Source of the DNA: Oscillibacter sp.
GTDB taxonomy: Bacteria > Bacillota > Clostridia > Oscillospirales > Oscillospiraceae
Direction of reading: 5' to 3'
Assembly (NCBI GenBank): GCA_022791875.1
Contig: JAAVZX010000062.1
Location: forward strand, 1 to 35,397
Length of the DNA stretch: 35,397 bases
Positions 8,725 to 16,991 of the stretch are shown piece by piece; the first letter of the stretch is position 1, and each line of letters opens with the position of its first letter. Made by a program: the position numbers and the translations under genes. Below the pieces are notes generated by a model. It searched no databases. It was not told the origin of the DNA and saw only the letters and a list, made by a program, of their open reading frames with translations.

Positions 8725-9822
8725 ATGCGGACACTGACACGAGAAAACCTGCTGGACATCCTCTACGGCTGCGCCATCCTGGGCACCGGCGGCGGCGGAA
8801 GCCTGGACGAGGGCATCCGGATGATCGACGAGGCCTTTGCCGCCGGAAAGACGTTCCGGCTGGCCTCCTTCGACGAAATGGACCCGGAGGCCGTCATCGG
8901 CACCCCCTACGCCTGCGGGGCCATCAGCCCCCTGACGGAGGAGGAGCAGCGCAAATACGCCCGCCTCAAGGAGACGGAGGAGAGCTTTTACATTCTGAAC
9001 ATGCGTCAGATGGAGCGCTTTCTGGGCCGTGAGGTCAGCGCCGTGATCTCCACGGAGCTGGGCGGCGGCAACACCGCCACCGCCTTCTACGTGGGGGCCA
9101 TGACAGGCCGCCCCATCATGGACGGCGACCCGGCGGGCCGCAGCGTCCCCGCCCTCCAGCACTCCACCTACTTCCTCCAGGGCGTCCCCATGTGCCCCAT
9201 GAGCGTCATGAACGAGTTCGGCGAGGGCGCGGTCTTCACCAATGTCTTTGACGACGAGCGGGGGGAGGACCTGGTCCGCGCCCTGGCGGTGGTCAGCCGG
9301 AATACTATCGCCGTCATGGACCACGTGAACACTGCCGCCGTCCTCAAGGACGCGGTGATCACCGGGGCCATCTCCTACGCCGAGGCTGTGGGCAAGGCGT
9401 TCCGCCAGGCGAAGGCGGCGGGCGGCGATTTCGTCAAGGCCGTCACCGAGACGGGGGAGGGTAAGCTCATGTTTGAGGGCACCGTGACGGAGAGCGGCTA
9501 CGAGACGCGGGACGGCTACACCTTCGGCGACACCGTGATCCAGGGCAGCGGGGCCTATGAGGGCCACAGCCTCCACATCTGGTATCAGAACGAGAACATC
9601 ATCAGCTGGCTGGACGGGGCGTATTTCGTGACCGTCCCCGATCTGATCTGCGTCTTCGACCTGGACGAAAATATGCCCCAGCTCAACCCCTACGCCCGCG
9701 TGGGCGAAAAGGTTGCCGTCACCGCCCTGCCCGCGCCTGTGGAGTGGACTACGCCCCGCGGTTTGGAGGTCTTCGGCCCCAAGAGCTTCGGGCATGACGT
9801 GGACTATAAGCCCTACTGCTGA
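8725..9822 (+). CDS. DUF917 family protein (S-Me-thiohydantoin desulfurase-like)
   Basis: This 365-residue protein matches the DUF917 family, whose Pfam name now refers to S-methyl thiohydantoin desulfurase. The N-terminus ILYGCAILGTGGGGSLDEG and the central TELGGGNTATAFYVGAMTGR and VMNEFGEGAVFTNVF segments are family hallmarks. Members often sit beside hydantoinase/oxoprolinase genes. Here the neighbours are a peptide importer and two peptidase-like genes, and no hydantoinase is visible. The start ATG 8725 follows AAAGGAG. The C-terminal part (about 260-365) contains a conserved-looking IWYQNENIISWLDG and PDLICVFD. The true substrate is unknown. A role on a cyclic or modified amino-acid product of the imported peptides is an inference from context. 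Confidence 0.8.
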   Translation: MRTLTRENLLDILYGCAILGTGGGGSLDEGIRMIDEAFAAGKTFRLASFDEMDPEAVIGTPYACGAISPLTEEEQRKYARLKETEESFYILNMRQMERFLGREVSAVISTELGGGNTATAFYVGAMTGRPIMDGDPAGRSVPALQHSTYFLQGVPMCPMSVMNEFGEGAVFTNVFDDERGEDLVRALAVVSRNTIAVMDHVNTAAVLKDAVITGAISYAEAVGKAFRQAKAAGGDFVKAVTETGEGKLMFEGTVTESGYETRDGYTFGDTVIQGSGAYEGHSLHIWYQNENIISWLDGAYFVTVPDLICVFDLDENMPQLNPYARVGEKVAVTALPAPVEWTTPRGLEVFGPKSFGHDVDYKPYC

Positions 9823-9837
9823 CGCCGGAGGAACGCT

Positions 9838-11109
9838 ATGGAGGACAGGGAATTTTTAGAAGCCGTCCTGGGGCTGATCGCCATTGACAGCGTGGCCCTG
9901 GAGGACGTGAGCGAGGCGGCCCCCTACGGGGCCGGTCCCGCCAAGGCGCTGGAGTACGTGCTGGAGCTGTGCCAGCGGCTGGGCATCCGCACCCAAAACT
10001 GCGGCGGGAAAACCGCCTGGGCCGAAATCGGCGCGGGGGACGAAATCGTGGGCATTCTGGGCCACCTGGACGTGGTGCCCGTGGGAAGCGGCTGGACCCG
10101 CAGCCCCAAGGGTGAGATCTGCGACGGCCGTCTCTACGGCCGCGGCGCGGCGGACGACAAGGGGCCTACCCTCGCCGCCCTCTTCGCCATGAAGGAGCTG
10201 CAGGACGCCGGAACGCCCCTGAACCGCCGGGTCCGCCTCATTTTCGGCCAGTGCGAAGAGGTGGGCGATTGGGAGGATATGGAATACTACAAGGCCACCC
10301 AGCAGCTTCCCGTCTTCGGCTTCACCCCCGACGCGGATTTCCCCGCCATCTACGGCGAGAAGGGGATTCTCGATTTCGAGCTGACCGCGCCCCTGGGGGA
10401 TCTCGTGTCCATTGAGGGCGGCGACGCGGGGAACATGGTTCCCGGCTGGTGCCGCTGCACGTACTGCGGCCCCGACGGCGCGGTCCATGAGCTGGAGGCC
10501 CAGGGCCGTCCCGCCCACGCCAGCACCCCCGAAAAGGGCGAAAACGCCATCTCTAAGCTGATGGAGCAATTGGCCCAGCTGGGCGTGAAAAGCCCCCTGG
10601 TGGACTTCTGCCAGGCCCATCTGGGTAACGATTTCCACGGCGGCAAGCTGGGCTGCGGCCTGGAGGACGAACAGAGCGGGAAGCTGACCGTCAACGCGGG
10701 CCTGCTCCGGACCCGTGACGGCAAAGCCGTGCTGACCTTGGACGTGCGGAACCCCGTCACCTTCACCCAGAAGGACGTGGAGGCCCCCCTGGACCGCGCC
10801 TGCCGCCCCTATGGCATCGAATGGGCCTGCACCGGAAGCGCCGATTCCATCTATATGGACAAGAATGGCAAGGTGGTCACGGCCATGACGGAGGTGTACC
10901 GCCAGGTCACGGGGGACGCCTCCGAGCCTACGGTGATCGGCGGCGGCACCTACGCCCGCTCCATGCCCGGAATCGTGGCCTTCGGCCCCATGCAGCCGGG
11001 GCGGGAATGTACCGAGCACCAGAAGGACGAGTATATCCTGGTGGACGACCTGCTGGCCGCGAAGGAGATCTACCGCCGTACTATTGAAAAACTGGCAAAT
11101 CTTCCGTAA
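9838..11109 (+). CDS. M20 dipeptidase, PepV-like
   Basis: This 423-residue cytoplasmic metallopeptidase should cleave dipeptides using two zinc or manganese ions. The M20 ligand set is visible: H76 and D78 in GHLDVVPVG, bridging D106 in GRGAADDKGP, the catalytic E140 with E141 in CEEVGD, D165 in TPDADFP, and H394 in EHQKDEY. The lid-domain residue H227 in GRPAHAS is also present. Length and motif order fit PepV/Sapep-type Xaa dipeptidases (often called carnosinase-like). The ribosome site is GGAGG before ATG 9838, 15 bases after the DUF917 gene. It likely processes dipeptides delivered by the transporter upstream. Exact specificity cannot be read from sequence. Confidence 0.9.
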   Translation: MEDREFLEAVLGLIAIDSVALEDVSEAAPYGAGPAKALEYVLELCQRLGIRTQNCGGKTAWAEIGAGDEIVGILGHLDVVPVGSGWTRSPKGEICDGRLYGRGAADDKGPTLAALFAMKELQDAGTPLNRRVRLIFGQCEEVGDWEDMEYYKATQQLPVFGFTPDADFPAIYGEKGILDFELTAPLGDLVSIEGGDAGNMVPGWCRCTYCGPDGAVHELEAQGRPAHASTPEKGENAISKLMEQLAQLGVKSPLVDFCQAHLGNDFHGGKLGCGLEDEQSGKLTVNAGLLRTRDGKAVLTLDVRNPVTFTQKDVEAPLDRACRPYGIEWACTGSADSIYMDKNGKVVTAMTEVYRQVTGDASEPTVIGGGTYARSMPGIVAFGPMQPGRECTEHQKDEYILVDDLLAAKEIYRRTIEKLANLP

Positions 11110-11123
11110 GGGGAGGACAGGAT

Positions 11124-12152
11124 ATGAAATCTGAACTGCAAACCGCGGCGGACAAGCTGATCCGGGATATCTTCGGCGTCCAGCCCGGGGAAACCGTGGT
11201 CCTCACCGCCGACTACGAGTCCAATAACGCGGTCCTGCGGGCGGTGTCCGACGCCGCGCGGGAGGCGGGGGCCCTAGTCATGACCGTGACCGTCCCCACC
11301 CCCGGCTCCGTGGGCAAAGCCGCCGACTCGGATCTGCCCATAGAGCCCCTGGCTGCGGCCTTATGCGCCTGCGACGTGTGGATTGAGTTCAACCACCAGT
11401 GGCTTCTCTACTCCACCCCCTTCGAGCGGGCCAGCCGGGAGAACAAAAAACTGCGCTACATGTGCCTGGTGGACTTCGATGAGGACCTTATGATCCGCAC
11501 CATCGGCCACGTGGACACCCCCCAGCTCCAAATTTTCATGCGCAAGGTGGCGGAGCTGACCCGGAACGCCAAAACCATGCGGGTCACAACCCCGGCGGGC
11601 TGCGACGTCTCCTTCGAGATCGACCCGGTCCACTACGTTGCCTGCGACTGCGGCGACGCCACTGCCCCCGGCGTCCACATGCTCACCGGGCAGATCAACG
11701 TGGTCCCCCGCTTCGGCTCCATCCGGGGCGTCATCGTCTTCGACGGCTCCGTCACGCCCCCCTTCGGCACTTCGCCGAAAACACCCATCTCCCTGTATGT
11801 GGAGAACGGCGTGATCCAGTCCGTGGAGGGCGGCGCGGAGGCGGAGGTCTACGAGCAGTACCTGCGGGCCTTCCAGGACCCGGGAATGCTGAAAATGGCC
11901 CACATCGCCTACGGCTTCAACCCCGGCGCGATCCTCACTGGGAACATCGTGGAGGACGAGCGGGTCTGGGGCGCCACGGAGTGGGGCATCGGCTACGTCA
12001 GCGAGATCGACGCGCCCCCCTGCGGCCAGGACGCCGTAAGCCACAGCGACGGGATCTGCCTGCGGAGCTCCGTGTGGCTGGACGGCGTGCAGATCATGGA
12101 TCAGGGCGAGATCGTCCTGCCGGAGCTGATCGCACTGATGCCCAAGCGCTGA
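11124..12152 (+). CDS. M29 aminopeptidase/NicX-fold metalloenzyme
   Basis: This 342-residue protein belongs to the group that joins M29 aminopeptidases and NicX-type 2,5-dihydroxypyridine dioxygenases. The N-terminal part has VQPGETVVLTADYES. The C-terminal metal-binding region shows AHIAYGFNPGA (H260), EDERVWGATEWGIG (E277) and AVSHSDG (H307, D309). A His-His-Asp set with HxD spacing is like the iron site I recall for NicX. True M29 peptidases have a two-metal site with more Glu ligands. In this operon, after an M20 dipeptidase, a hydrolytic role on peptides fits better than an oxygen-requiring one, but the ligand pattern leans toward the NicX branch. The ribosome site is GGGGAGG, 14 bases after the previous stop. 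It is the last gene before the terminator. Confidence 0.75.
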   Translation: MKSELQTAADKLIRDIFGVQPGETVVLTADYESNNAVLRAVSDAAREAGALVMTVTVPTPGSVGKAADSDLPIEPLAAALCACDVWIEFNHQWLLYSTPFERASRENKKLRYMCLVDFDEDLMIRTIGHVDTPQLQIFMRKVAELTRNAKTMRVTTPAGCDVSFEIDPVHYVACDCGDATAPGVHMLTGQINVVPRFGSIRGVIVFDGSVTPPFGTSPKTPISLYVENGVIQSVEGGAEAEVYEQYLRAFQDPGMLKMAHIAYGFNPGAILTGNIVEDERVWGATEWGIGYVSEIDAPPCGQDAVSHSDGICLRSSVWLDGVQIMDQGEIVLPELIALMPKR

Positions 12153-12160
12153 GCGGAAAC

Positions 12161-12208
12161 AAAAAGAGCCTGAAAGCCTTGATACGTCAGGGCTTCCAGG
12201 CTCTTTTC
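12161..12208. terminator. Bidirectional terminator between convergent operons
   Basis: AAAAAGAGCCTGAAAGCC on the left pairs with GGGCTTCCAGGCTCTTTT on the right with one mismatch, around an 11-base loop. A T-run follows on each strand. It ends the plus-strand peptide operon and the minus-strand chemoreceptor transcript. Confidence 0.85.
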
Positions 12209-12229
12209 CTCTTTACGCAGACCGCGGCC

Positions 12230-13816
12230 TCAGAGGTTCGCGAAGACCTCCACCTGCCGCTTCAGCTCGTCGGCGATCTCCTGGTTGGTGTCCATGCCGC
12301 CCACGACGCTGCCCAGATCCTCCGCCAGGACCCGGGTGCTGCCCGCCACGCCGGTGACGTCCGCCGCCGCGCCGTCCACCGCGCCGGAGATGCCGGAGAT
12401 GGACGCGGCCACCTCCTCCATGGCCCGCCGCAGGCCGTCCGCCTGGGCGTTGAAGGTCTCCAGGGAGTGCTGGATGTAGGCGGCGTCCTTCCGGTACTGC
12501 TGCCCCGACCGGACGGACTGAGCCAGCTGGGCCTCGATGGCCTGCCCCAGGTAGTCCGCCAGCTCCTGGGCGCTGGAGGCCAGGTAGCGCACCGCGCCGG
12601 TGACGCTGCCGCTGACCTCCTGGATGTGCCCCGCGGCCTCCGCGCAGGCGTCCGCCAGGCGGCGGACCTCCTGGGCCACCACGGCGAAGCCTTTCCCCGC
12701 CTCCCCGGACCGCGCCGCCTCGATGGACGCGTTCACCGCAATCAGGTCCGTGGAGGAGGAAATCGAGAGGATATCCTGGGTCAGGATGTTGATTTTGTCC
12801 ACGTTGGCGCTCTGGGCGATGGCCTCGTTCAGGATGGCGAGGATTTCCTCCGTCCGGCTGTGGACCAGCTCCATTTCCTGACGGGCGGAGCGCTCCATCT
12901 CCTCCGAGCGGCTCCGCATCTCCAGGGAGTAGTCGTTGAGGGCGGCGCAGGCGCCGGCCACGGAGGCGGCGTCGTCCTGGGTGCTGGAGGCGCTGGCGCT
13001 GATGGCGGCGGTGTTCCTCGAGATTTTCTCCAGGGCCGCGGAGAGCTGCTCCGTCAGGCCGAAGAGCTGCTTCGCGCTGCCGCTGGAGGTCCGGGTCCGC
13101 CCGCGGATGTCCCGGACCACGCCGCCCAGGCGCTCCGAGCTGTCCTGGAGGGTGCCCATGGCGTCCCGGATGGGGGCAATCACGTACTTTTTGATGATCC
13201 GCAGCGCCGCCCACACCAGAAGCACGCCCACCGCCAGGGCCGCGGCGCTGGTGATCAGGGAGACCACGTAGACGGCGAAGAGGCGGCTCCGGGCCTGTTC
13301 CGCCCGGGCGCTCACCGAGCCGGAGAGGGCGTCGATGGCGGTTTCCACGGAGGCGCTTTCTGCCGCCGCGGCGCCGTTGGCGACGGCGTAAGCCTCCTGG
13401 GTCCTGCTGTCGGCGCTGGCGCAGACCAGGTCTACCAGGGTGTGCTTGAAGCTGCCGTAGTCACGCAGCAGGCCCTGGTACACGGCCCCGTCCTCCGGGG
13501 ACACGAAGCCCTCGTAGTCCGCCAGCCGCTGGTCCAGGGCGGCTTCCTCCGCCTTGATCTCCTGCACCAGGCGGATCATGGTGCCGTGGTCCGCGGCCAC
13601 GATGTGGGAGAGGGCCAGGCGGTGGATGTCCATCATGGAGCGGCGGATTTCCTCCAGCCGCGCCTCGCTGACCATGTACTCGTCCACGATGGTCCCAGCG
13701 CTGGCGTGGACGTTGTGGATGCTGAACACGGCCAGGAGGTTGGAGCACAGCGTCACCAGGCCCAGCAGGACGATGGGCAGGATCAGGCGCTGCTGCAAAG
13801 TCAGTTTTCCTTTCAT
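12230..13816 (-). CDS. Methyl-accepting chemotaxis protein
   Basis: This 528-residue chemoreceptor has a first membrane helix (about 11-32), an all-helical extracellular sensor (33-179) like a four-helix bundle, a second membrane helix (180-206) and a long cytoplasmic signalling domain. The conserved hairpin tip that contacts CheA and CheW is at about 357-390, with VNASIEAARSGEAGKGF. A short C-terminus ends without a pentapeptide tether for CheR. It lies 32 bases downstream of a binding-lipoprotein gene on the same strand, so the two should be co-transcribed. A binding protein docking on the receptor is a plausible reason for the pairing. No flagellar or other chemotaxis gene is in the window, so a non-motility role is not excluded. 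Confidence 0.9.
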   Translation of the reverse strand: MKGKLTLQQRLILPIVLLGLVTLCSNLLAVFSIHNVHASAGTIVDEYMVSEARLEEIRRSMMDIHRLALSHIVAADHGTMIRLVQEIKAEEAALDQRLADYEGFVSPEDGAVYQGLLRDYGSFKHTLVDLVCASADSRTQEAYAVANGAAAAESASVETAIDALSGSVSARAEQARSRLFAVYVVSLITSAAALAVGVLLVWAALRIIKKYVIAPIRDAMGTLQDSSERLGGVVRDIRGRTRTSSGSAKQLFGLTEQLSAALEKISRNTAAISASASSTQDDAASVAGACAALNDYSLEMRSRSEEMERSARQEMELVHSRTEEILAILNEAIAQSANVDKINILTQDILSISSSTDLIAVNASIEAARSGEAGKGFAVVAQEVRRLADACAEAAGHIQEVSGSVTGAVRYLASSAQELADYLGQAIEAQLAQSVRSGQQYRKDAAYIQHSLETFNAQADGLRRAMEEVAASISGISGAVDGAAADVTGVAGSTRVLAEDLGSVVGGMDTNQEIADELKRQVEVFANL

Positions 13817-13848
13817 CTTCGATCCCTCCGTTGTCTTTCATGTAGCCG

Positions 13849-15111
13849 TCACCGGGCGGTGACGCCCTCCACCATGTGGTCCAGCTGGGCCTGGAGGGAC
13901 GCGCCGGAGGGGTTGCCCTGGGCGCAGCTTATAGCGAAGTCGGACACCGGCGTCCAGAAGTTCCCCCCCACCCGCTGGAGCTGGGAGAACTCCGACTGCT
14001 CCAGCAGGGCGGCGATGGCCGCCGACTCCTGGACCTCTTCGGAGGCCGCGGCGGCGCTGTTGGCAGGCCCCTGGCCCCGCTGCTGGAAGCGGAGGCGCTG
14101 GCTCTCCTCGCTGGTGATCCACTCTGCCAGCCGCGCCGCCCACTCCGGCTCCTGGGAATACGCGTTCGCGCCGATCAGCTTACAGCCGGAGAAGGAGGCC
14201 ATCTGGATCTGCTGGCCCTTGCAGGTGTATGTAGGCAGCTTCGCGGCCCCCATATCGTCCCCCCAGACCTCCTGAATGGCCACCGCGTTCCACACGCCGC
14301 TGATCCCGGCGATCACCGAGCCGTCCCGGACGCCCGCTAAAAATTCCTCGTCGGTCCGGCTGGCGAAAGCGGGACTGGCGGCGATGTCCAGCATGGCCTC
14401 CGCCACGTCCACCCCGGCGATGGGGCCGTCGGTGCTGTTCCAGGTGCAGTAGTTGGTGAGGCCGTCGTCGTTCAGGCCCACCTCCAGGCCGGTGTTGCCG
14501 AAGAAGGCATACACGTACCAGCCGGAGGTCCAGTCCATAGCGAAGCGCTTCCCGGCCCGCGCCGCGGCCTCCAGAAGCCCGTCCAGGGTCTGAACATCCT
14601 CTTCGGTGAAGTACGCTTTATTATAGTAGAGGAAGTAGCCGTTGTCGGCGGTGAGGGGGTAGGCGTAGAGGGTGCCGTTGACGCTGGCGGCGTCCACGGC
14701 GGCGGAGAGGCTTGCGGCGCGGACGGTTCCCGCGTCCTCAAGAGGGTCCAGAGCCCCGGCGGCGGCTAAAGCGGCCACCTGGTCGTCGGCGAAGGCGAAC
14801 ACGTCCGCCCCGGCCTCCAGGTCCCCCAGAAGGGCGTCCTTGCAGCTGGACTCGCTCTGGGGCTGGCAGGTGATGCGGAAGTCGGCTTCGCTGGCGTAGC
14901 GGGTCTGGAAGGAGTCGATCAGCTCTTCCAGGAGGGGCAGGTCTTCCTCCGCGCCCCAGACGGTGAGGGACACGGTCTGCTTGGCGGGCGCGGGGGCGCT
15001 GTCCTGGGGCGGCGTGTCGGTGCCGCAGGCGGTCAGGAGCAGGAGGATGGACAGGGCGGTCAGAAGGTGGACCAGAGGCTTTTTCATAAGGTGGACCAGA
15101 GGCTTTTTCAT
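13849..15111 (-). CDS. Family 1 extracellular solute-binding lipoprotein
   Basis: This 420-residue lipoprotein is a family 1 (sugar-type) binding protein: lipobox LTAC, then SLTVWGAEEDLPLLEELIDS at the start of the mature domain, typical of MalE/UgpB-like proteins. No permease or ATPase gene of this type is nearby. Instead a chemoreceptor gene follows after 32 bases, which suggests sensing rather than transport, or use of a shared transporter elsewhere. Odd: the first 24 bases are tandemly duplicated, so the protein begins MKKPLVHLMKKPLVHL. Only the outer ATG (15111) keeps a ribosome-like GAAAGG 9-15 bases upstream. The inner ATG (15087) lies behind coding sequence with no such site. The ligand is not readable from sequence. 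Confidence 0.88.
   Translation of the reverse strand: MKKPLVHLMKKPLVHLLTALSILLLLTACGTDTPPQDSAPAPAKQTVSLTVWGAEEDLPLLEELIDSFQTRYASEADFRITCQPQSESSCKDALLGDLEAGADVFAFADDQVAALAAAGALDPLEDAGTVRAASLSAAVDAASVNGTLYAYPLTADNGYFLYYNKAYFTEEDVQTLDGLLEAAARAGKRFAMDWTSGWYVYAFFGNTGLEVGLNDDGLTNYCTWNSTDGPIAGVDVAEAMLDIAASPAFASRTDEEFLAGVRDGSVIAGISGVWNAVAIQEVWGDDMGAAKLPTYTCKGQQIQMASFSGCKLIGANAYSQEPEWAARLAEWITSEESQRLRFQQRGQGPANSAAAASEEVQESAAIAALLEQSEFSQLQRVGGNFWTPVSDFAISCAQGNPSGASLQAQLDHMVEGVTAR
15064..15111. repeat. Perfect 24-base tandem duplication at gene start
   Basis: Two exact 24-base copies, 15064-15087 and 15088-15111, cover the first 16 codons of the binding-lipoprotein gene. Each copy contains a start codon. 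The copies are identical, so the event looks recent. Confidence 0.95.
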
Positions 15112-15177
15112 GTTGTCAGACCTTTCTGGTGGAATTGCAGCCGCAGGCGGGGGCGGCTGTGCAGGGGCTTTTGGGTG

Positions 15178-15206
15178 ATTATATCATGGGTTGGGGGATT
15201 TCGCAA
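15178..15206 (-). promoter_or_regulatory. Sigma-A promoter for binding protein and chemoreceptor
   Basis: On the minus strand TTGCGA (15201-15206) and TATAAT (15178-15183) are 17 bases apart, about 67 bases before the start codon at 15111. It lies just past the stop codon of the VWA gene, so the two operons can be transcribed separately. Confidence 0.65.
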
Positions 15207-15215
15207 CGGGTGTCT

Positions 15216-16991
15216 CTACTCCAAATAAAACACCGGCCCCTTCGGCGGAAAAGGCAGGCTCTTCCCCCGCGGCACCAGAAACGCGTGGTCCCGCCCATAC
15301 AGGTTCAGCCGGTCGCACTCGCAGTCCGTGATCACCAGCACCGGCGCCTCCTTGGGAAAGTCCGGCGCGTGCTCCAGCAGTTCCACCCCGGGCTGGAGCA
15401 CCGTGCCGCCCCGGCCCTGGACCCGCACGCTTCCGGCGATGTCCGCCGCCTCCATGTAGCCCTGGTCGTAGGGGGCGGCGTCGCAGAAGACCACCCGGAC
15501 CCGGTTCACGTCCCGCGCGGCGCTGTAGCTGGCGACGGCCCCCAGGGCCGCGGCCAGGAGGGCGCGGTCCATGGAGCCGGAGGTGTCCAGGAGGACGCCG
15601 AAGGTCCGGCCCGCCTGGGCGGCGTCCTCGTAGCGGTAGGAGGGGCGGGGGATGTCCGGCGTGGCGGACTGCCTGCGGCTGAGGCGGGCGTAGGTCCGGC
15701 GCTTCTCCAGGGGCTCAAAGCGCTCGTCGAACCAGCGGGCCAGCTTCACGTCCCAGGGGATGGGCGGCTGGGACAGGGCGCGGATCTCCTCCACCAGGCC
15801 CGAGGGGAGGAAGCCCCGGCCGTGGGCCTCGTGGTAGTCCAGGCCCCGCTGAATGGCGGAGCGGCACCAGGCGTCCAGGTCGACATAATCCTTGGAGCCC
15901 TGCCAGTCCGGCGGGCCGTAGAGGATGTCGTGCCGGGCCATGCGCCTGTACTTGCGCATGTTCGCCGCCAGGAGGTCGTACACGCTCTCGGCGGACAGGC
16001 CGTTCAGCTCCGGGTCGTACAGCAGGCCCTCCGGCATAGTCCCCACCTCCATGTCCCGCAGCCACTGGTTGATCACGTAGTCGCAGGCCGCGTTCCACAG
16101 CTCCGGGTCCCGCTTCCCCAGGCGCTGCTCGTGGCACAGGGCGGCGTGGAGGTACTCGTGGGCCAGGACGAAGCGCCACTCCTGCTCTGTCATCTTGACA
16201 GCAGAGTTGACATAAATCTCCCGCATATGGACGGAAACCGCCGCCACGGGAATGTTCATCCGCTGGACCGCCAGCGGGTCGTCCACCAGCTTAAACCCGG
16301 CGGCCACGCCCCCCAGCAGGGGGTAGCTGGACAAAAACCACTCCTGGGCCCGCTGGATGCGGCCCTTTTTCTGATGGGTCCCCGGCTCCGTCTTCACGCC
16401 TCCGGCGTAGTCCACCGCCGCCCGCAGGGCGTCCCGCAGGCTCCCGGCGAAGATCTTCTGCCAGTCCACGACGCCGATCCGCCAGTGCCGCGCCTCCCCC
16501 CGCCAGGCCATGTCGGCCCGCCCGCCGCTCATGGTGGAGAAGCGGAAATAGGCGGGGTCCCGGTGCTCCTTCAGCCAGCGGTAAAGGTTTTCCTCTTCAC
16601 GGGTGTTGGGGGGCAGGGGATTCGCCAGCTCTCCGGGGGCCGTGCCGATGTGGAGATCCGCCAGGTAGCGGACCGCCACGCAGTCGCAGGCGGCGTTCCA
16701 GACCGGGTCGCCGTCCCGGTCCTCCCGGACGTGGCCCAGGGCCAGGTGGAGCAGGCAGTGGGCCAGGACGTAGGCCCACTCCTGAGGCGCGGCACGGCGG
16801 TGGGAATTGGCGTAGATTTGCCCGTCGGAGGCCACCCAGGCCCAGTCCTCTTTGGACATGGGATAGCTGTCGTTGAAATGGACCTCCGCCCACTCCAAAA
16901 GGGACCCCAGCGCCGGATTCTGACGGACCATCCCATACCCGGCCTTGAACGCCTCCTGGGCCGGGTTCAGCTGCTTCTGCTTCCCCTTCAT
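15216..16991 (-). CDS. VWA protein with duplicated metallopeptidase-like module
   Basis: This 591-residue protein resembles the DUF2201 group (putative metallopeptidase domain plus VWA-like domain) that pairs with MoxR ATPases. It carries two copies of the metallopeptidase-like unit. Copy 1 has QEWAYVLAHCLLHLALGH (70-87) then WNAACDCVAVRYL. Copy 2 has QEWRFVLAHEYLHAALCH (270-287) then WNAACDYVINQWL. Only copy 2 has the HExxH motif (H278-E279-H282). Copy 1 has Cys79 in place of Glu, so it is probably non-catalytic. The C-terminal VWA domain starts near 463 with an intact MIDAS, LLDTSGSM (D469, S471, S473). The start at 16991 overlaps the MoxR stop by 4 bases (ATGA), which implies coupled translation. 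A longer upstream frame is only the shadow of the MoxR gene. Function is unknown. The ATPase probably remodels or controls this protein. Confidence 0.85.
   Translation of the reverse strand: MKGKQKQLNPAQEAFKAGYGMVRQNPALGSLLEWAEVHFNDSYPMSKEDWAWVASDGQIYANSHRRAAPQEWAYVLAHCLLHLALGHVREDRDGDPVWNAACDCVAVRYLADLHIGTAPGELANPLPPNTREEENLYRWLKEHRDPAYFRFSTMSGGRADMAWRGEARHWRIGVVDWQKIFAGSLRDALRAAVDYAGGVKTEPGTHQKKGRIQRAQEWFLSSYPLLGGVAAGFKLVDDPLAVQRMNIPVAAVSVHMREIYVNSAVKMTEQEWRFVLAHEYLHAALCHEQRLGKRDPELWNAACDYVINQWLRDMEVGTMPEGLLYDPELNGLSAESVYDLLAANMRKYRRMARHDILYGPPDWQGSKDYVDLDAWCRSAIQRGLDYHEAHGRGFLPSGLVEEIRALSQPPIPWDVKLARWFDERFEPLEKRRTYARLSRRQSATPDIPRPSYRYEDAAQAGRTFGVLLDTSGSMDRALLAAALGAVASYSAARDVNRVRVVFCDAAPYDQGYMEAADIAGSVRVQGRGGTVLQPGVELLEHAPDFPKEAPVLVITDCECDRLNLYGRDHAFLVPRGKSLPFPPKGPVFYLE

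Noticed and set aside
7393..9795. Minus-strand open frame (800 codons) over the ATPase and DUF917 genes
   Set aside because: Antisense shadow with low-complexity composition and no recognisable domain.
11981..14275. Plus-strand open frame (764 codons) across the terminator and chemoreceptor
   Set aside because: It crosses a bidirectional terminator and lies opposite well-recognised genes.
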